In this document: positions 1 through 11,096 of the stretch, piece by piece
How the letters are laid out: every line of letters begins with the position of its first letter
Numbering within the stretch: the stretch's first letter is position 1
Source: Dipteris shenzhenensis
Taxonomy: Eukaryota; Polypodiophyta; Polypodiopsida; Gleicheniales
NCBI GenBank assembly: GCA_047967505.1
Contig: CM106539.1
Reading direction: 5' to 3' (one strand)
Length of the DNA: 64,000 nucleotides
The notes under the pieces: model-generated
Databases searched by the model: none
What the model was told of the DNA's origin: nothing
The model's input: the letters and a program-made list of their open reading frames with translations, nothing else
Position numbers and translations under genes: made by a program

Positions 1-383
1 AGAGTGCACTGTCTCAGATTGAGACACCCTTCGTGGTGTGGCGAGAGGGTGGCGAGAGGGCAGTATATGCTGCGGGATTCGAGGCCATTTCTGGGCCCGT
101 TTTGAAGGCGGAAGTTCTCCGCAGGCACTCAGAAAAAGGCCCTGTTTTTGCTGTGCGACCACTGCTCGGTTGGTTGGTGAAAAGTTGCCACAGAAATTGC
201 ATCGTATGCCTGTGTGCAGAGATATTGGGAGTTGCAGAATCATGCTTGTTGCCTGTTGATGCAAAATCATCACTAGGAAGTGACTGAGTGGTCAAATACC
301 ACTTTCGTCAGTTTTGCAGATCTGCCCGTGTGAGGCAAAAGCTGTGTTTTTCGTAGTGACAGAATATTTTGTAGTGTTCTGTA

Positions 384-3300
384 ATGGCATCTGATTCTCT
401 TTCACAGATTGTCACAGAAAAGCTTGACAAGAACAACTTCTAGGAATGGAAGTTTAGAATGACGAATTTCCTTATGGGAAAAGGCTATTGGGAGTTCATT
501 ACAGGAAATGAAGAAGAACCAGTTCTTCCTAATGTTCCCAATCAACAGGAAATGCAGGCATTTAAAGGATGGCATGAGAGAGCCAGAAAAGTTATGTACT
601 GGCTGTCTATCAGTATTTCGGATTCTATGATTGTGCATATTCAGGATGCAAGTACGCCAAAGGAGACATGGGATACTTTGGCAATAATGTACAGCACAAA
701 TACGCAAGCCAGGAAAATGCAGCTCAAATAGGAGTTGCACAATGTGCAAAGAGAAAATTTGAGCATAAATGACTACCACATGAAGGTGAAGAAAATTGCA
801 AATGCACTTGCTTCCATTGGGTCGCCAGTGGAAGGTGATGATCTAGTTTCTGTGACCTTGAATGGTCTAGGAAAGGATTATGCACAGTTCCGGACATCCA
901 TTGCCGTCCGTGAAAAATTTCCTGATTTTGAAGAGTTGTTTGCTCTTCTAATTTATGAAGAGCAGAGAAATGGGGGTGCAGCTTCTTCAGGAGGAACTTC
1001 AAAAGAAATTGTCTTCTACTCAAATGTTGGAAGAGGTAGAGGTAGAGGTAGAGGTAGAGGTAGAGGAGGCCGATCTGCAGGCCGTGGTAGAAATCAGAAT
1101 ATGTAGCAAACTCAAGAAAACCAATCCTATGGAGGAGGACATGGTAACTCTAGAGGCAGGGGGAGCCAAAGAGGCCGTGGTGGATGGCAGAGAGGCCAAA
1201 ATGCAAACAACAATGTTGAATGCTACTACTGTGGTAAAATGGGTCATATGGCTAAGGAATGCTACAAAAAGCAGAATGACATTATGAATGGAAAATTGCA
1301 GCAAGGTAATTATGCATCTTCTAGTAGACAGGGTGATGACAGAAATGAGCATCTATTTATGGTGTAGCACATGACCAATTCTGTGACAAGTGCAAAAGAA
1401 CAAAATGATGTGTGGTATGTTGACTCAGGTGCGTGAAACCACATGACAGGTCATGCAGAGTGGATGCAGGATGCAAGGAAAATGGAAAAACCAGGATTTG
1501 TGGAGACTGGTGATGATACTGCACATCCTATTGTGCAGATTGGTAAAATTCCTTTGTCTATGCAGGATGGGAAAAAGAAATACCCGTCTGATGTATTTCA
1601 TGTCCCCAACATCACCAAGAACCTGGTTTCTATTGGTCAAATGGTTGAGCAGGGCTTGCAGGTCAGTTTTAATCCTCATTGATGCTTTGTTGAGGATATG
1701 AAAAATAACGGTCGCTTGATAGCAAAAGGAAAGAAGAAGGGCAGGATGTTTACGTTGGATGCGGACATGCTTGAATTGAGTGCAACAATGTTTGCACATG
1801 GAACCGGTGTAGTTGCAGATATTGATATCTGGCATAAACGCATTGGTCATGTTAATATACAGCGACTTAAATCAATGCAAGCCCAAAATATTGTTGCAGG
1901 ATTGCCTAAATTCAAGGTTGCAGAAATGCATAAGGTTTGCGAAGCCTGTCAATTTGGAAAACAGGTAAGAAAACCATTTCCTAGGCATGTTCAAGAGAGT
2001 AAAAAGCCATTGGAATTAATCCACTTTGATGTGTGGACTACTAAAGCTGCATCTATTGGAGGCTGTCACTATTTTGTCACTTTTATTGATGACTTCAACA
2101 GAAAAGTTTGGGTGTATTTTATGAAAAAGAAAAGTGAAGTGTTTGGGCACTTCAAAGCTTTTAAAGCTATGGTTGAAAAAGAAACAGGCCTGCAAATAAA
2201 ATGCCTAAGATCAGATGGAGGGGGAGAGTACCTCTCAAATGAGTTTGCAAGGTTTCTGTAGGAGCATGGCATAAAGCAGCAATATTCATGCAGTCATACC
2301 CCACAGCAAAATGGACTTGCAGAAAGGAAAAACAGGCATATTGGAGAGGTATCTCGGGCCATGCTAAATGAGAAAGATCTACCAGATTATTATTGGGCTG
2401 AAGCAGTTGCTACAGTAGTTTACATAATGAACAGGACTCCCACTGCAGCAATACATGGCATGATGCCAGAGGAGATGTATACTGGTAGGAAACCAGACAT
2501 TTCTCATTTGAAAATTTTTGGTTGCATTGCCTATGTTCATGTGCCAGATGAGTTGAGGTCCAAGTTGGATCCAAAAGCTGAGAAGTGCGTCTTTATTGGT
2601 TATTCTCTCCAGCAGAAAGGGTATAGATGCTATAACCCTTCTACTCGTAAGTTTACAGTGAGCAGAGATGTTGTTTTTGATGAGATGAGCAGCTGGTATA
2701 AACCAGTAAATGTGATGATTGATGTAGATGCACAAAATGGTAATGCTGCACATACTTCACAGCAGCAATCACAAAATATCAGTGGACCTGCAGTGTCCTC
2801 TAGTAGTGGTTCACATACTTCGCCATGGACAGGTAGATTGAGATCAGGAGAATCTCCTCAAAGCAATGCAGATAGTGGTACGCAGGTATCACGAAAAGGA
2901 AAAGAGAAGGTAGATCAGCCCATGTTTGATGTGAATGCAAGTCACTCTTATGTGGACGGTGAATCCAGTGGCTCAGAACAGAGCATTGATGATGAGTTGG
3001 GTATTCCTTCTGTTGTTACACTTGGAGTAACGAAGACCAGGGATGTTTTGAGAGCACCTGGAAGTGAGCCTATTTTGTGCAGGTCTACCAGAGCTAGGTA
3101 TCCTGTGGATAGGCTGAAATATGATGGATTTACAGCCATTCACTATGCCTATATGGTCAAAGTGATACAGGAACCAGAACCCACTTCTTTTGAGCAAGCC
3201 ATGGGAAATGAAAAATGGGAGAAAGCCATGGATGAAGAAATGGATGCCTTGGAAGCCAATGCTACATGGGAGTTGGTGCCTTTGCCTAAAAGCAAGAATG

Positions 3301-4760
3301 CAATTGGCTGTAAGTGGGTTTATAAGATCAAGCACAATGCAGATGGTTCTGTGAATAGATACAAGGCAAGATTAGTTGTCAAGGGGTATGCACAGACATA
3401 TGGCATTGATTATGAAGAAACATTCAATCCGGTTGCAAGGATGGCAACTGTAAGAGCAGTCATTGCTATGGCTGCATCAAAGGGATGGTCTTTACATCAG
3501 ATGGATGTAAAGAATGCCTTCTTGCATGGTGATTTGCAAGAAGAGGTCTTTATGGAGCAGCCAGCAGGTTATGTTCATGCTATTCATCTTGAGTTTGTTT
3601 GCAGGTTGAAGAAAGCCTTGTATGGCTTGAAGCAAGCACCTAGAGCATGGTCTGACAAGATAGGACAGTATCTTGTCACTATTGGCTTTCAGATTTCCAA
3701 GGCAGATTTCTCACTCTATGTGAGAAAAACAGAGAAAGGGATTATGCTGCTTGTCATTTATGTTGATGACTTGATCATCACAAGTGATAGTGATGAAGAT
3801 ATCCTTCATGTGAAAATGCTATTGAAGCAGAAGTTTGAGATGAAGGATTTGGGAGAGCTACGTTATTTCTTGGGCATTGAGGTGATTAGATCACCAAGTG
3901 GGATACAGCTCTTGTAGAGGCAGTATGGATTGGACATGCTGTCCAAATATGGGATGATAGGCTGTAAGCCTATTTCAATTCCTTTGGAGCAGAATGTGAA
4001 GCTGAGCACAAATGCAGGTGAGCTTCTGGAAGACCCTACTACGTACAGACGCATAGTAGGAAGTTTGATTTATATAACTATTACCAGGCTAGATTTAAGC
4101 CATGCTGTTGGATTGGTAAGTCAGTTTATGCAGGCTCCAAGGAAACCGCATTTGGATGCGACTAGATGCATACTCAGGTATGTGAAGTCCACATTGCAGT
4201 ATGGACTATTTTATGAGGCTGGGGTTCAGATACAGTTGCATGGATACACTGATGCTGATTGGGCTGGTAGTACTTCTGATAGACGATCTACCAGTGGATA
4301 TGTGTTCTCTTTTGGGAGTGTTGCAGTCACCTGGAGCAGCAAGAAACAGCCTACAGTTGCCTTGTCGAGCACAGAGGCTGAGTACAGGGGTGCAGCAATG
4401 GCTGCATGTGAGGTAGCTTGGTTGCATAAGCTACTTTATGATATGCATCAGTCTACAGATGGGCCAGTTGTCATTTATTGTGACAACATGAGCAGTATAC
4501 ACTTGGCAAATAACCCAGTCTATCATGCTAGAACAAAGCACATTGAGGTGCATTATCACTATGTGCGGGAGAAGGTTTTACTAGGTCTTATTGATCTAGT
4601 TTATGTCAGCACAGAAGATCAGGTAGCTGACATATTCACGAAGGCATTGGGCGCAGAGAAGCTGCACAAGTTCAGAGACCTGCTTGGTGTGCAAGAATTG
4701 GGATTGAGCTCGAGGGGGAGTGTTGAGATATCGAGTTCCAATCGTGATATGCCAGGGTGA
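384..4760 (+). pseudogene. Copia-A gag-pol polyprotein, one frame with eight stops
   Basis: The polyprotein would build the particle and carry protease, integrase, RT and RNase H. From the ATG at 384 the frame runs 1,458 codons to a TGA at 4758-4760 without a frameshift. Visible in order: a gag domain; an RG-rich stretch (about 1030-1100); a CCHC knuckle (CYYCGKMGHMAKEC, about 1219-1260); a protease site (DSGA, about 1421); integrase with an HxxxH/CxxC-type region and DDE core (FIDDFNRK, DGGGEYLS, then the final E after PQQNG); RT with YVDD (about 3760); and RNase H (YTDADWAG, STEAEYRG). In-frame stops lie at 441 (TAG), 729 (TAG), 1104 (TAG), 1365 (TAG), 1434 (TGA), 1680 (TGA), 2259 (TAG) and 3915 (TAG). 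The domain calls are secure; the element cannot make its full product as read. Confidence 0.93.
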
Positions 4761-5075
4761 CTGTTGTGAATTTATGTCACCGACTTGTTAGCTGCAGATG
4801 CCGTTGGTACACCGCCCACGAATAATAGCTGGATGACAGCTATCCTTATCTACTCTAGTTCGTGGCTCAGTTAGTATGCCACCTTAGTTAGTTGAGTTTG
4901 GTTTGAGACCCACATATAGGGTTCTTCTATTTCTTTGTACTAGAGTTCTTTTGGCTTTCACAACTAAGAAGAGGAAAACTATTTTCAGCCTCCACCTATG
5001 TGTGTATTCCCCCATTGTGCATGTGAGAAAGCCGCAAGTGAGACTCCTTCCCTCTCTCCCACTATCTTCACAAAA
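4721..5075 (+). repeat. 3' LTR of Copia-A
   Basis: TGTTGAGATATC at 4721 follows directly on the purine tract CGAGGGGGAG, the standard arrangement at a 3' LTR. The last codons of gag-pol run into the LTR. The right end is placed near CTTCA at 5070 only because an LTR should end in CA. No second copy lies in the window to confirm it. Confidence 0.65.
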
Positions 5076-5192
5076 ACTGCATGGGGTCTAATCTGCTCGC
5101 TCTAGATGGTGGCTCTTGCTTCCCACCTAGAGTATTTATAATTGCATATTCCAAAAAGCAAAGAGCAAAATATAATACATCCAAAAGCATCC

Positions 5193-5517
5193 TGTTGAGA
5201 GATATGGTGCCATGAGCACTTGTAGAGCAAAGGTATGAGCAAAGGGTAAGTTGCCACATGGCATGGAGGAGATATCCCACATGTGAGCAAGCAAATGGAT
5301 GTAAGTACCCTCACCTATAAAAGGGAGGTTCATTTGAAGGAATATCAATCAAGCACTTTGCACTATCTCAAGATTCTCTTTATGAGTCCAAGCTAATCTA
5401 TCTTGGAACCTAATTGACTTGAGATACATGTCATGAGCACTCTCTTCATCATGTTTCCACACAGGTTCCATCCACCTTAGAGTGCTCCATAGATCCTGAG
5501 GCACGCATGTTTTGTCA
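5193..5517 (+). repeat. 5' LTR of the 2.7-kb non-autonomous element
   Basis: 325 bp, starting TG and ending CA, and the same as 7580-7904 by eye. It contains a TATA box (TATAAAAG, 5316-5323). The short reading frames across it are identical in the other LTR and are not genes. Confidence 0.95.
5316..5323 (+). promoter_or_regulatory. LTR TATA box
   Basis: TATAAAAG lies 124 bases into the LTR, where a U3 promoter is expected. Transcription would start roughly 30 bases downstream, giving an R-U5 of about 160 bases. The same box recurs at 7703-7710 in the 3' LTR. This is inferred from position and motif only. Confidence 0.6.
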
Positions 5518-5529
5518 TGGTATCAGAGC
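5518..5529 (+). promoter_or_regulatory. Primer binding site, initiator-Met tRNA
   Basis: TGGTATCAGAGC follows the CA end of the left LTR with no spacer. It is complementary to the 3' end of plant initiator methionine tRNA, the usual primer of copia-type elements. Confidence 0.92.
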
Positions 5530-7413
5530 ATAGGTTTAGCTCTCCTAGTTTAGCTCATTAGTAGTTCACTAGGATTGCTTCCATTCCTAGATTAGTTGTA
5601 GGCATGTCTTAGGAGCTCATGTTTTTCTCCTAGGTTAGTTTTAGTTTTAGATTAAGAACAAGTTTTCGTCCCTTGAGAGAGAAAATTTCCGTCCATCCAT
5701 TTCATGAGAGATTCATTGTGAGCTTGAGTGTTCCTTATTCTATGAGAACAAGAGAGTCCCTTGAGTAGTTTCTTTGTGAGGAGAGATTTGAAAGATTTGA
5801 GAAAGAGAGCCCGAAGCTCTACCTACACCCATCTTTGAGAGGTTCTGAGTAGAAAGAGAAGTCCAAAGAGAGGTTCTCCAATAGAGCTTCAAGCTCCCTA
5901 CTGCCTCTCCAAACAACCTACAGGCGGACTCTACAATGAAGAACAGCCTTGCAGCAACTAGAATGCTCATGGGCAATGCTCCAGAGGGTCGCGACTCTAG
6001 CCAATGCTATATCTGCCTCCACTACAAAGGGACACACAACCACTAGCTAGCACCGATGAGGCAGCCAACAACGCAGCAAGCTCCTAAGGCGCAGCCCAAG
6101 CTTCCACAGTAGCGCAGGTAAGCAAAGCTTCGACGACCACAACCCAGCAGCCCAACACACTAGTGTCTAAGCGCTACTTCTCGACGACCTAGCAATAGAC
6201 TCAACTCCAAAGGTGACTCTTCTACGAGCCCTCTTATCTTTCAAGTGCTTATGTTTCAAGCGCCATAAGCAACCCACAGTATCGCTCCACCGACGAGCTT
6301 CTCTCGGGCCAGCACCAGCAACACCTACCAGCAAGCCCGCCTCGACAAACGGCTCTCCACCCGACGGTCTAAAGCTCTAAATCAAGTCCAAATGTTGCAG
6401 GCCTCTCGAACGGCTACAACGATGCTGAATCTTCAACAGCTTCAATAGATTTTTCGTCCTCGCCATACACGGCTCCACTGAACGACTGGAGCTTACAAAA
6501 AAAAAAAAACCGACAGCATGCTACAACAGCTGTGGACTGACTCCCGCGACTCCAGCAGTGTGCTAAGCCGACGCTCCTCTAGCCCGTCCATACGCGAAGC
6601 CTTCCATGCTGCCACAAAGCCTCGACGGGCTGCTCCCTACAACCTCGGAGATTCACGGGCGCCTCTGCATTGTCGTCGCCTCAAAGTTCTTCCTCAAAGT
6701 GGTAAGGTTTCCCACACAAAAAGACACGTGGCAGGATAAGAACTAACCGTGGTTAAGTTAATCTAACTACAGTGAACCTTGGTTGAGTTTGAAATTACTA
6801 TGGTTATGTTAACCTTGGTTAAAGTTTATGGTTAGTTGGATCATGGGAAAGTTAATGTAACCTTGAGTTTAACCAAGTGAGGTTCAAGGTCACCACAGTG
6901 CCACCTAAGCACACAGAGCCTCTTGCTAAGCACAGTATGGAATTCAGCATGTGAATCCCTGTGTCACATCATCAAAGGCCCCTCTTCTTCACAAAAGCTT
7001 CAACAAGCCATAACTTGCAATCTAGGAAGAATTTGCACACGCTCCAAAAAGGAAAAGTGATCGTCTTTTCAAGCTCTACGCGCCTGTCAAATCAAAATCA
7101 TTGTATGCAATTAGACACTGCCAATATTGAAAGAAATCAATTGGTAAGACCTTTGCAACAAATGACAAATCAAAGCATGAATGCACAAAGCATGCCAAAA
7201 GCACAAGTGCATGAGATGACCATAGCACGAAGCATGGCATCCACACATAAAGCATCAAGGCACATGGAAGAACAAAGCATCATGCAACCAACTACACCAA
7301 GCAAAGAAGCAAACACCATTGTCATCAAGCCATGAGCCAAAAGGTGACATCAATGGAATGTATTGAAAAGCAAAAACCTTGCCAACCTTGCCTATATTTT
7401 TGTAAATCAAACC
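5530..7413 (+). other. Non-coding interior of the 2.7-kb LTR element
   Basis: No gag or pol motif is visible in any frame. There is a pyrimidine- and TAG-rich leader (5530-5700), an Ala/Ser-codon-like GC-rich stretch (5900-6700) and an A12 run at 6498-6509. A cluster of AACCNTGGTTA-like words (6746-6830) follows. The longest reading frame (6961-7335, 124 codons) is Gln/Ser/His rich, has no recognisable domain and is probably chance. The interior may carry packaging signals for the helper element. Confidence 0.6.
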
Positions 7414-7579
7414 TGACCACCTGAGAGTAGCTATGAAAGCACCCAGGGGAGGTATTGACATGTAAAAAGCCACACTTGACCACCTTAAGTAGCAATGTAT
7501 GCACTAAGGGGAGGTGATGGAATGTAACTCACATCTGACCACCATGCAGTAGCCAAAGGATTATGGCACCAAGGGGAGG
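7414..7579 (+). repeat. Triplicated polypurine-tract module before the 3' LTR
   Basis: Three imperfect copies of a module of about 60 bp each start TGACCACC (7414, 7477, 7536), pass through AGTAGC, and end in GGGGAGGT (7446-7453, 7508-7515, 7573-7580). Only the third abuts the LTR and so would act as the plus-strand primer. The other two are extra polypurine tracts. Confidence 0.85.
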
Positions 7580-7904
7580 TGTTGAGAGATATGGTGCCAT
7601 GAGCACTTGTAGAGCAAAGGTATGAGCAAAGGGTAAGTTGCCACATGGCATGGAGGAGATATCCCACATGTGAGCAAGCAAATGGATGTAAGTACCCTCA
7701 CCTATAAAAGGGAGGTTCATTTGAAGGAATATCAATCAAGCACTTTGCACTATCTCAAGATTCTCTTTATGAGTCCAAGCTAATCTATCTTGGAACCTAA
7801 TTGACTTGAGATACATGTCATGAGCACTCTCTTCATCATGTTTCCACACAGGTTCCATCCACCTTAGAGTGCTCCATAGATCCTGAGGCACGCATGTTTT
7901 GTCA
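7580..7904 (+). repeat. 3' LTR of the 2.7-kb non-autonomous element
   Basis: 325 bp, reading the same as the LTR at 5193-5517. It is followed by the target duplicate CATCC (7905-7909). Confidence 0.95.
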
Positions 7905-10663
7905 CATCCCTTGTCCAATTAGAGGGATTGCTCAATGTAGCTTCATGAGCTCAAAACATCATAAGGCTTGATGTGCCTCTTCCACAATTAATAACCCATG
8001 GCTTAGTATTCATACAACATTGGCCCATGGCCATATAGTTATGCATAGTACGACACCTTGATTGGTACCCATGCACTAGCTCCAAGCCTCATCAGTTGCA
8101 CAATACCAACCATCTAGCATGGCAAATCATAGGCGTCCCTAGCAAAACCACGCAAAGCATATTCTAGGACCCCCACCGCGTCAAGTGCACTCCTATAGAA
8201 TACATTGCTATAGTCACAATTGACTAAAATAAAATAATATCCATAGCAAGAAATATTAGAAATACAATTTTCGTACATTTGTAGATGATTCAAGTCTATA
8301 TAATGATTAAAATATGACAACATGTTGTTATTGATGGCCCTTGTGTTTCTATCACTTCTAGCTCAATGGCATGTTGCATTGCTACCTTAACATAATAGAG
8401 CCACCTCTAACATACTTATGGGCCTCATCGCAAGGAAAATTAAGGGGTTCTATGTTGACAGTGCAAGTTAAGTCTCTTGACATTGAATTCATCATCGCTA
8501 TCCCATATCTAGTTTCCCTACGAGGGTTTTGCACATTTTTCTCCACAAAGGATCTTAAGCTACACTCTCACGCCTTGTTGCATGAAACTAGACTACAACC
8601 AACTAGAAAAGCTTATACTAGGCAGATGGCGTGCATGTGTGAATTTGTCTCAACTCTCAGGAGATTGCCATGGATAAAGATGTTTATGGGTCATTTATGG
8701 TAGGAGTACTTTAATGAGAAGCATTAGACCAAGCACCCTAAGCGCACTCCTAATACCCTTGACATTTATAGTGGAATCGTGGTCCAATGGGGGATCAAGG
8801 TGGTTGTAAGAGTTCTACACCATATGATCTTTAATGGCATGCCATGAGCTATAGAAAAATTCAATAAAAGCTCGCAAAAACTTACTCACAAAATGCCAAG
8901 CCCCGAAATTCAACAAGGACAATCCTATACAGCAACGAGTTTTGAGGGATGCAGCCTCAACGAAGAAAAGAAGAGATAGTTAGTATGAAGAGGAGACTGT
9001 CAAAGGATTCAGCCAAGCAAACTGGGAAGTGCCCATCTTGCATGTGTAGGACCATATGAAGGCTCATAGCAAGGGGGTTAACGAAAGGCAACTTCATGAA
9101 TGCATGACGGTGAAAGGTCAAAGAATGAATGCGACCAAACGAAGGGAGCGGCCCAAAATTTTGAAGATCAAATTGACCATGGAATGGAGCGGAAAAGCCC
9201 TGAAGGGGTATACGGGGCCCGACAACCACTTTTAAGACGGTATGTTCAAAGGTAAAATGTTGGTACCAAGAGGGTGAAGTGACGAAGGACGGCCAAAAGC
9301 ATACAAGAAGACCAAACCAAATCGGAGTGCTAACAAGAGCGAATGAATGAAGTACTGCTCCATTTCTATAAAACCTATGCCACTTTTGCTATAAAGCCCT
9401 ACGCTAGGCTAGGGTTAGGAAGTTCATTCAACTACTACATCTCGTGCTTACTGCTCGAAGAGGGTGATTTTTCCAATGCCTCCCATTCCGTCGATGTCTC
9501 TTTGGCATGCACCGAGTGGGATGCGTTAGGAAAACCACCGTTTCGGGGCCTCGCGAACTCGTGTTCCTCAAACATACGAGAGCTTTATATGGGAGTGGCT
9601 GCAATCTTGCAACCTTCCATAGGTCAGAAGTTTGAACACATTGATCAGGTATGCTTTTGCAATACACAACAGTGTTGAAGCTCCAGTGTGCTGTGAAATT
9701 GGGATGGTTCATGCGTCGAGGTGTTCTGTCATGTGCGTTGGAGAATCAGGCTCCTTGATTACTGTTACTTTAAGCAAAGAAAGATTATTGGCTGGATTGC
9801 ATAAATCCGTCGACTTAGCATCCCCGGGAAGCCTAATTCCCTTTCGATTAACGTTAAGACCTCAGGTTTGAAATTTCTGCTGAGATTTTGCCCGCTTGGC
9901 TTGAGTCTACATGTGAATGATGCAAGAAATCTTTCCACGATCTGAATCGGCTTTATTATTGGAAAAAGCTATAAGAGTCTTTCGATGCTCAGGGTAACTC
10001 TCGGCAGAGAGCTAATCTGAGCCAGAAAAAATGCCAGCCATGGAGTTCTATGACAGGCCTGACTATGTTTCGTCCAGGCCGCTTTGTCAGTACTGAAGCG
10101 CAACAGTAGAACTAAGAGAAAGAGCCTATAGCATAAACCCTCGCTAGAGTCTGATCTAGGCTCAGAAAAGATAGTGAGTTTCTGTGTGACTTCTTACTCT
10201 GTACATCGGCCAGTTATCTTTAGCAAATCCAACCTGTGGTCTTCATTATTGCAGAGATACCTCTTTCCATGGTTTTCTCAATGAGGTTACCATCTAGCTA
10301 TGGTGGTGGCACCTTTCGCGAGGGTAGCCCCTTTCGACACTTAATGGCTTAGCCAGTCAACTTAGGTAATGAGATGTTGGAAGCTAGTGCATCCACGTTG
10401 CGTGGGGTTATTGCAGCTTGTAGGGCTTGTTCAAATTCGTATCAGAGCAGACTCCAAGCCAGAGTACTCGATACTACATGTAAGAGGACAATCCTATAAA
10501 ACAACCCATTGGAGCTAGCAACTCGCTTCTCAGCTGTATCGAGCCACCCCTGTGAGAGAAAGCTTGCCTTAAGGTCAGGACATGCATCCCATACCACAGG
10601 CCCCCTTCCTCTGGCTCTCTTTGGCCAAGAAATCTACAACCAAAGGAGGCTCCCCATAGTTAC
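7905..10663. other. Anonymous intergenic DNA
   Basis: About 2.7 kb in which I recognise no gene, RNA or element. The longest frames (for example 9343-9678 plus, 111 codons, and 8957-9229 minus) have no recognisable motif. A sequence resembling a primer site (CGTATCAGAGCAG, about 10438) has no LTR beside it. Confidence 0.5.
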
Positions 10664-10938
10664 CAGGGGCCGGGAAATTCAGGTGTCGGAACGGGAACGT
10701 TTTGGGAAGGGGGAACAGGAACGGGAACGGGTTCACTACGTCATCATATGAGATAAAGCTATGTTAGAAATGAAAACCTACATTTTACAGCTTTAAACTT
10801 TCTATATAAGCTCTAAAATGCTCATTTGAAACTTTTAAAGAGCAAGAAAAAAAAAGGACGTTCCGGGGCTGTTTTGGTTCTGTCTTGCTTCCTGGAACGG
10901 CGTTCCAGACGTTTCGAATGTCAGAATGCCGTTCCCTG
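10664..10938. mobile_element. hAT-type MITE, about 275 bp
   Basis: The left end reads CAGGGGCCGGGAAATTC and the right end, reverse-complemented, reads CAGGGAACGGCATTC. These are imperfect terminal inverted repeats of the CAGGG type common in hAT elements. The 8 bases outside each end (ATAGTTAC left, GTAATTAT right) match at 5 of 8, all mismatches being transitions, and both fit the hAT target pattern nTnnnnAn. The subterminal parts are rich in GGAACG and GTTCC words in opposite orientation. There is no coding capacity. An alternative reading with longer inverted repeats and a flanking GAGGCTCCC/GAGGTTCCC near-duplicate would suit a Mutator-type element. Confidence 0.6.
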
Positions 10939-11096
10939 GTAATTATGAGGTTCCCACTCCTTGGACCCTAAATAACTTCTAGACATAGCACTAGCTATCT
11001 TTAGTAGTAAGTTCTAAACTTAGGTTGCATGCCCGAAGTAGCTTTACTGAGAATCATGCTTTTCTCTATGTTAATCTTGGAATGTTTGGGTGTGTG

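Larger units (their letters stand above)
1..5075 (+). mobile_element. Copia-A: Ty1/copia LTR retrotransposon, 5' LTR off the window
   Basis: The element enters from the left edge. Bases 1-383 look like its untranslated leader, gag-pol runs 384-4760, a purine-rich tract (about 4711-4720, GAGGGGGAG) follows, and a 3' LTR begins with TGTTGAG at 4721. The domain order gag, protease, integrase, reverse transcriptase, RNase H is that of Ty1/copia (Pseudoviridae), in which integrase precedes RT. The 5' LTR and primer site are not in the window, so the target duplication cannot be tested. The right border is approximate (about 5070-5100) because only one LTR copy can be seen. Confidence 0.9.
5193..7904 (+). 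mobile_element. Non-autonomous LTR retrotransposon (LARD/TRIM-like), 2,712 bp
   Basis: Two 325-bp direct repeats (5193-5517 and 7580-7904) begin TGTTGAG and end TTTTGTCA. Reading them side by side I found no difference. The 5-bp sequence CATCC precedes the left repeat (5188-5192) and follows the right one (7905-7909), a target site duplication. TGGTATCAGAGC at 5518-5529 abuts the left LTR and matches the initiator-Met tRNA primer site. AAGGGGAGG (7571-7579) abuts the right LTR as polypurine tract. The 2.06-kb interior has no recognisable gag or pol, so movement must depend on proteins from another element. Identical LTRs mean recent insertion. Confidence 0.95.

Noticed and set aside
5068-5348. 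Three overlapping minus-strand frames of 70 codons with Cys-rich ends
   Set aside because: They lie across the 5' LTR of the 2.7-kb element and recur in its 3' LTR (7485-7735); LTR sequence, not genes.
6961-7335. 124-codon frame within the 2.7-kb LTR element
   Set aside because: Low-complexity Gln/Ser/His/Met composition from ACAAAGCATG-type repeats; no gag signature.
10436-10450. CGTATCAGAGCAG, close to an initiator-Met primer site
   Set aside because: No LTR end precedes it, no gag-pol follows, and no matching direct repeat was seen.
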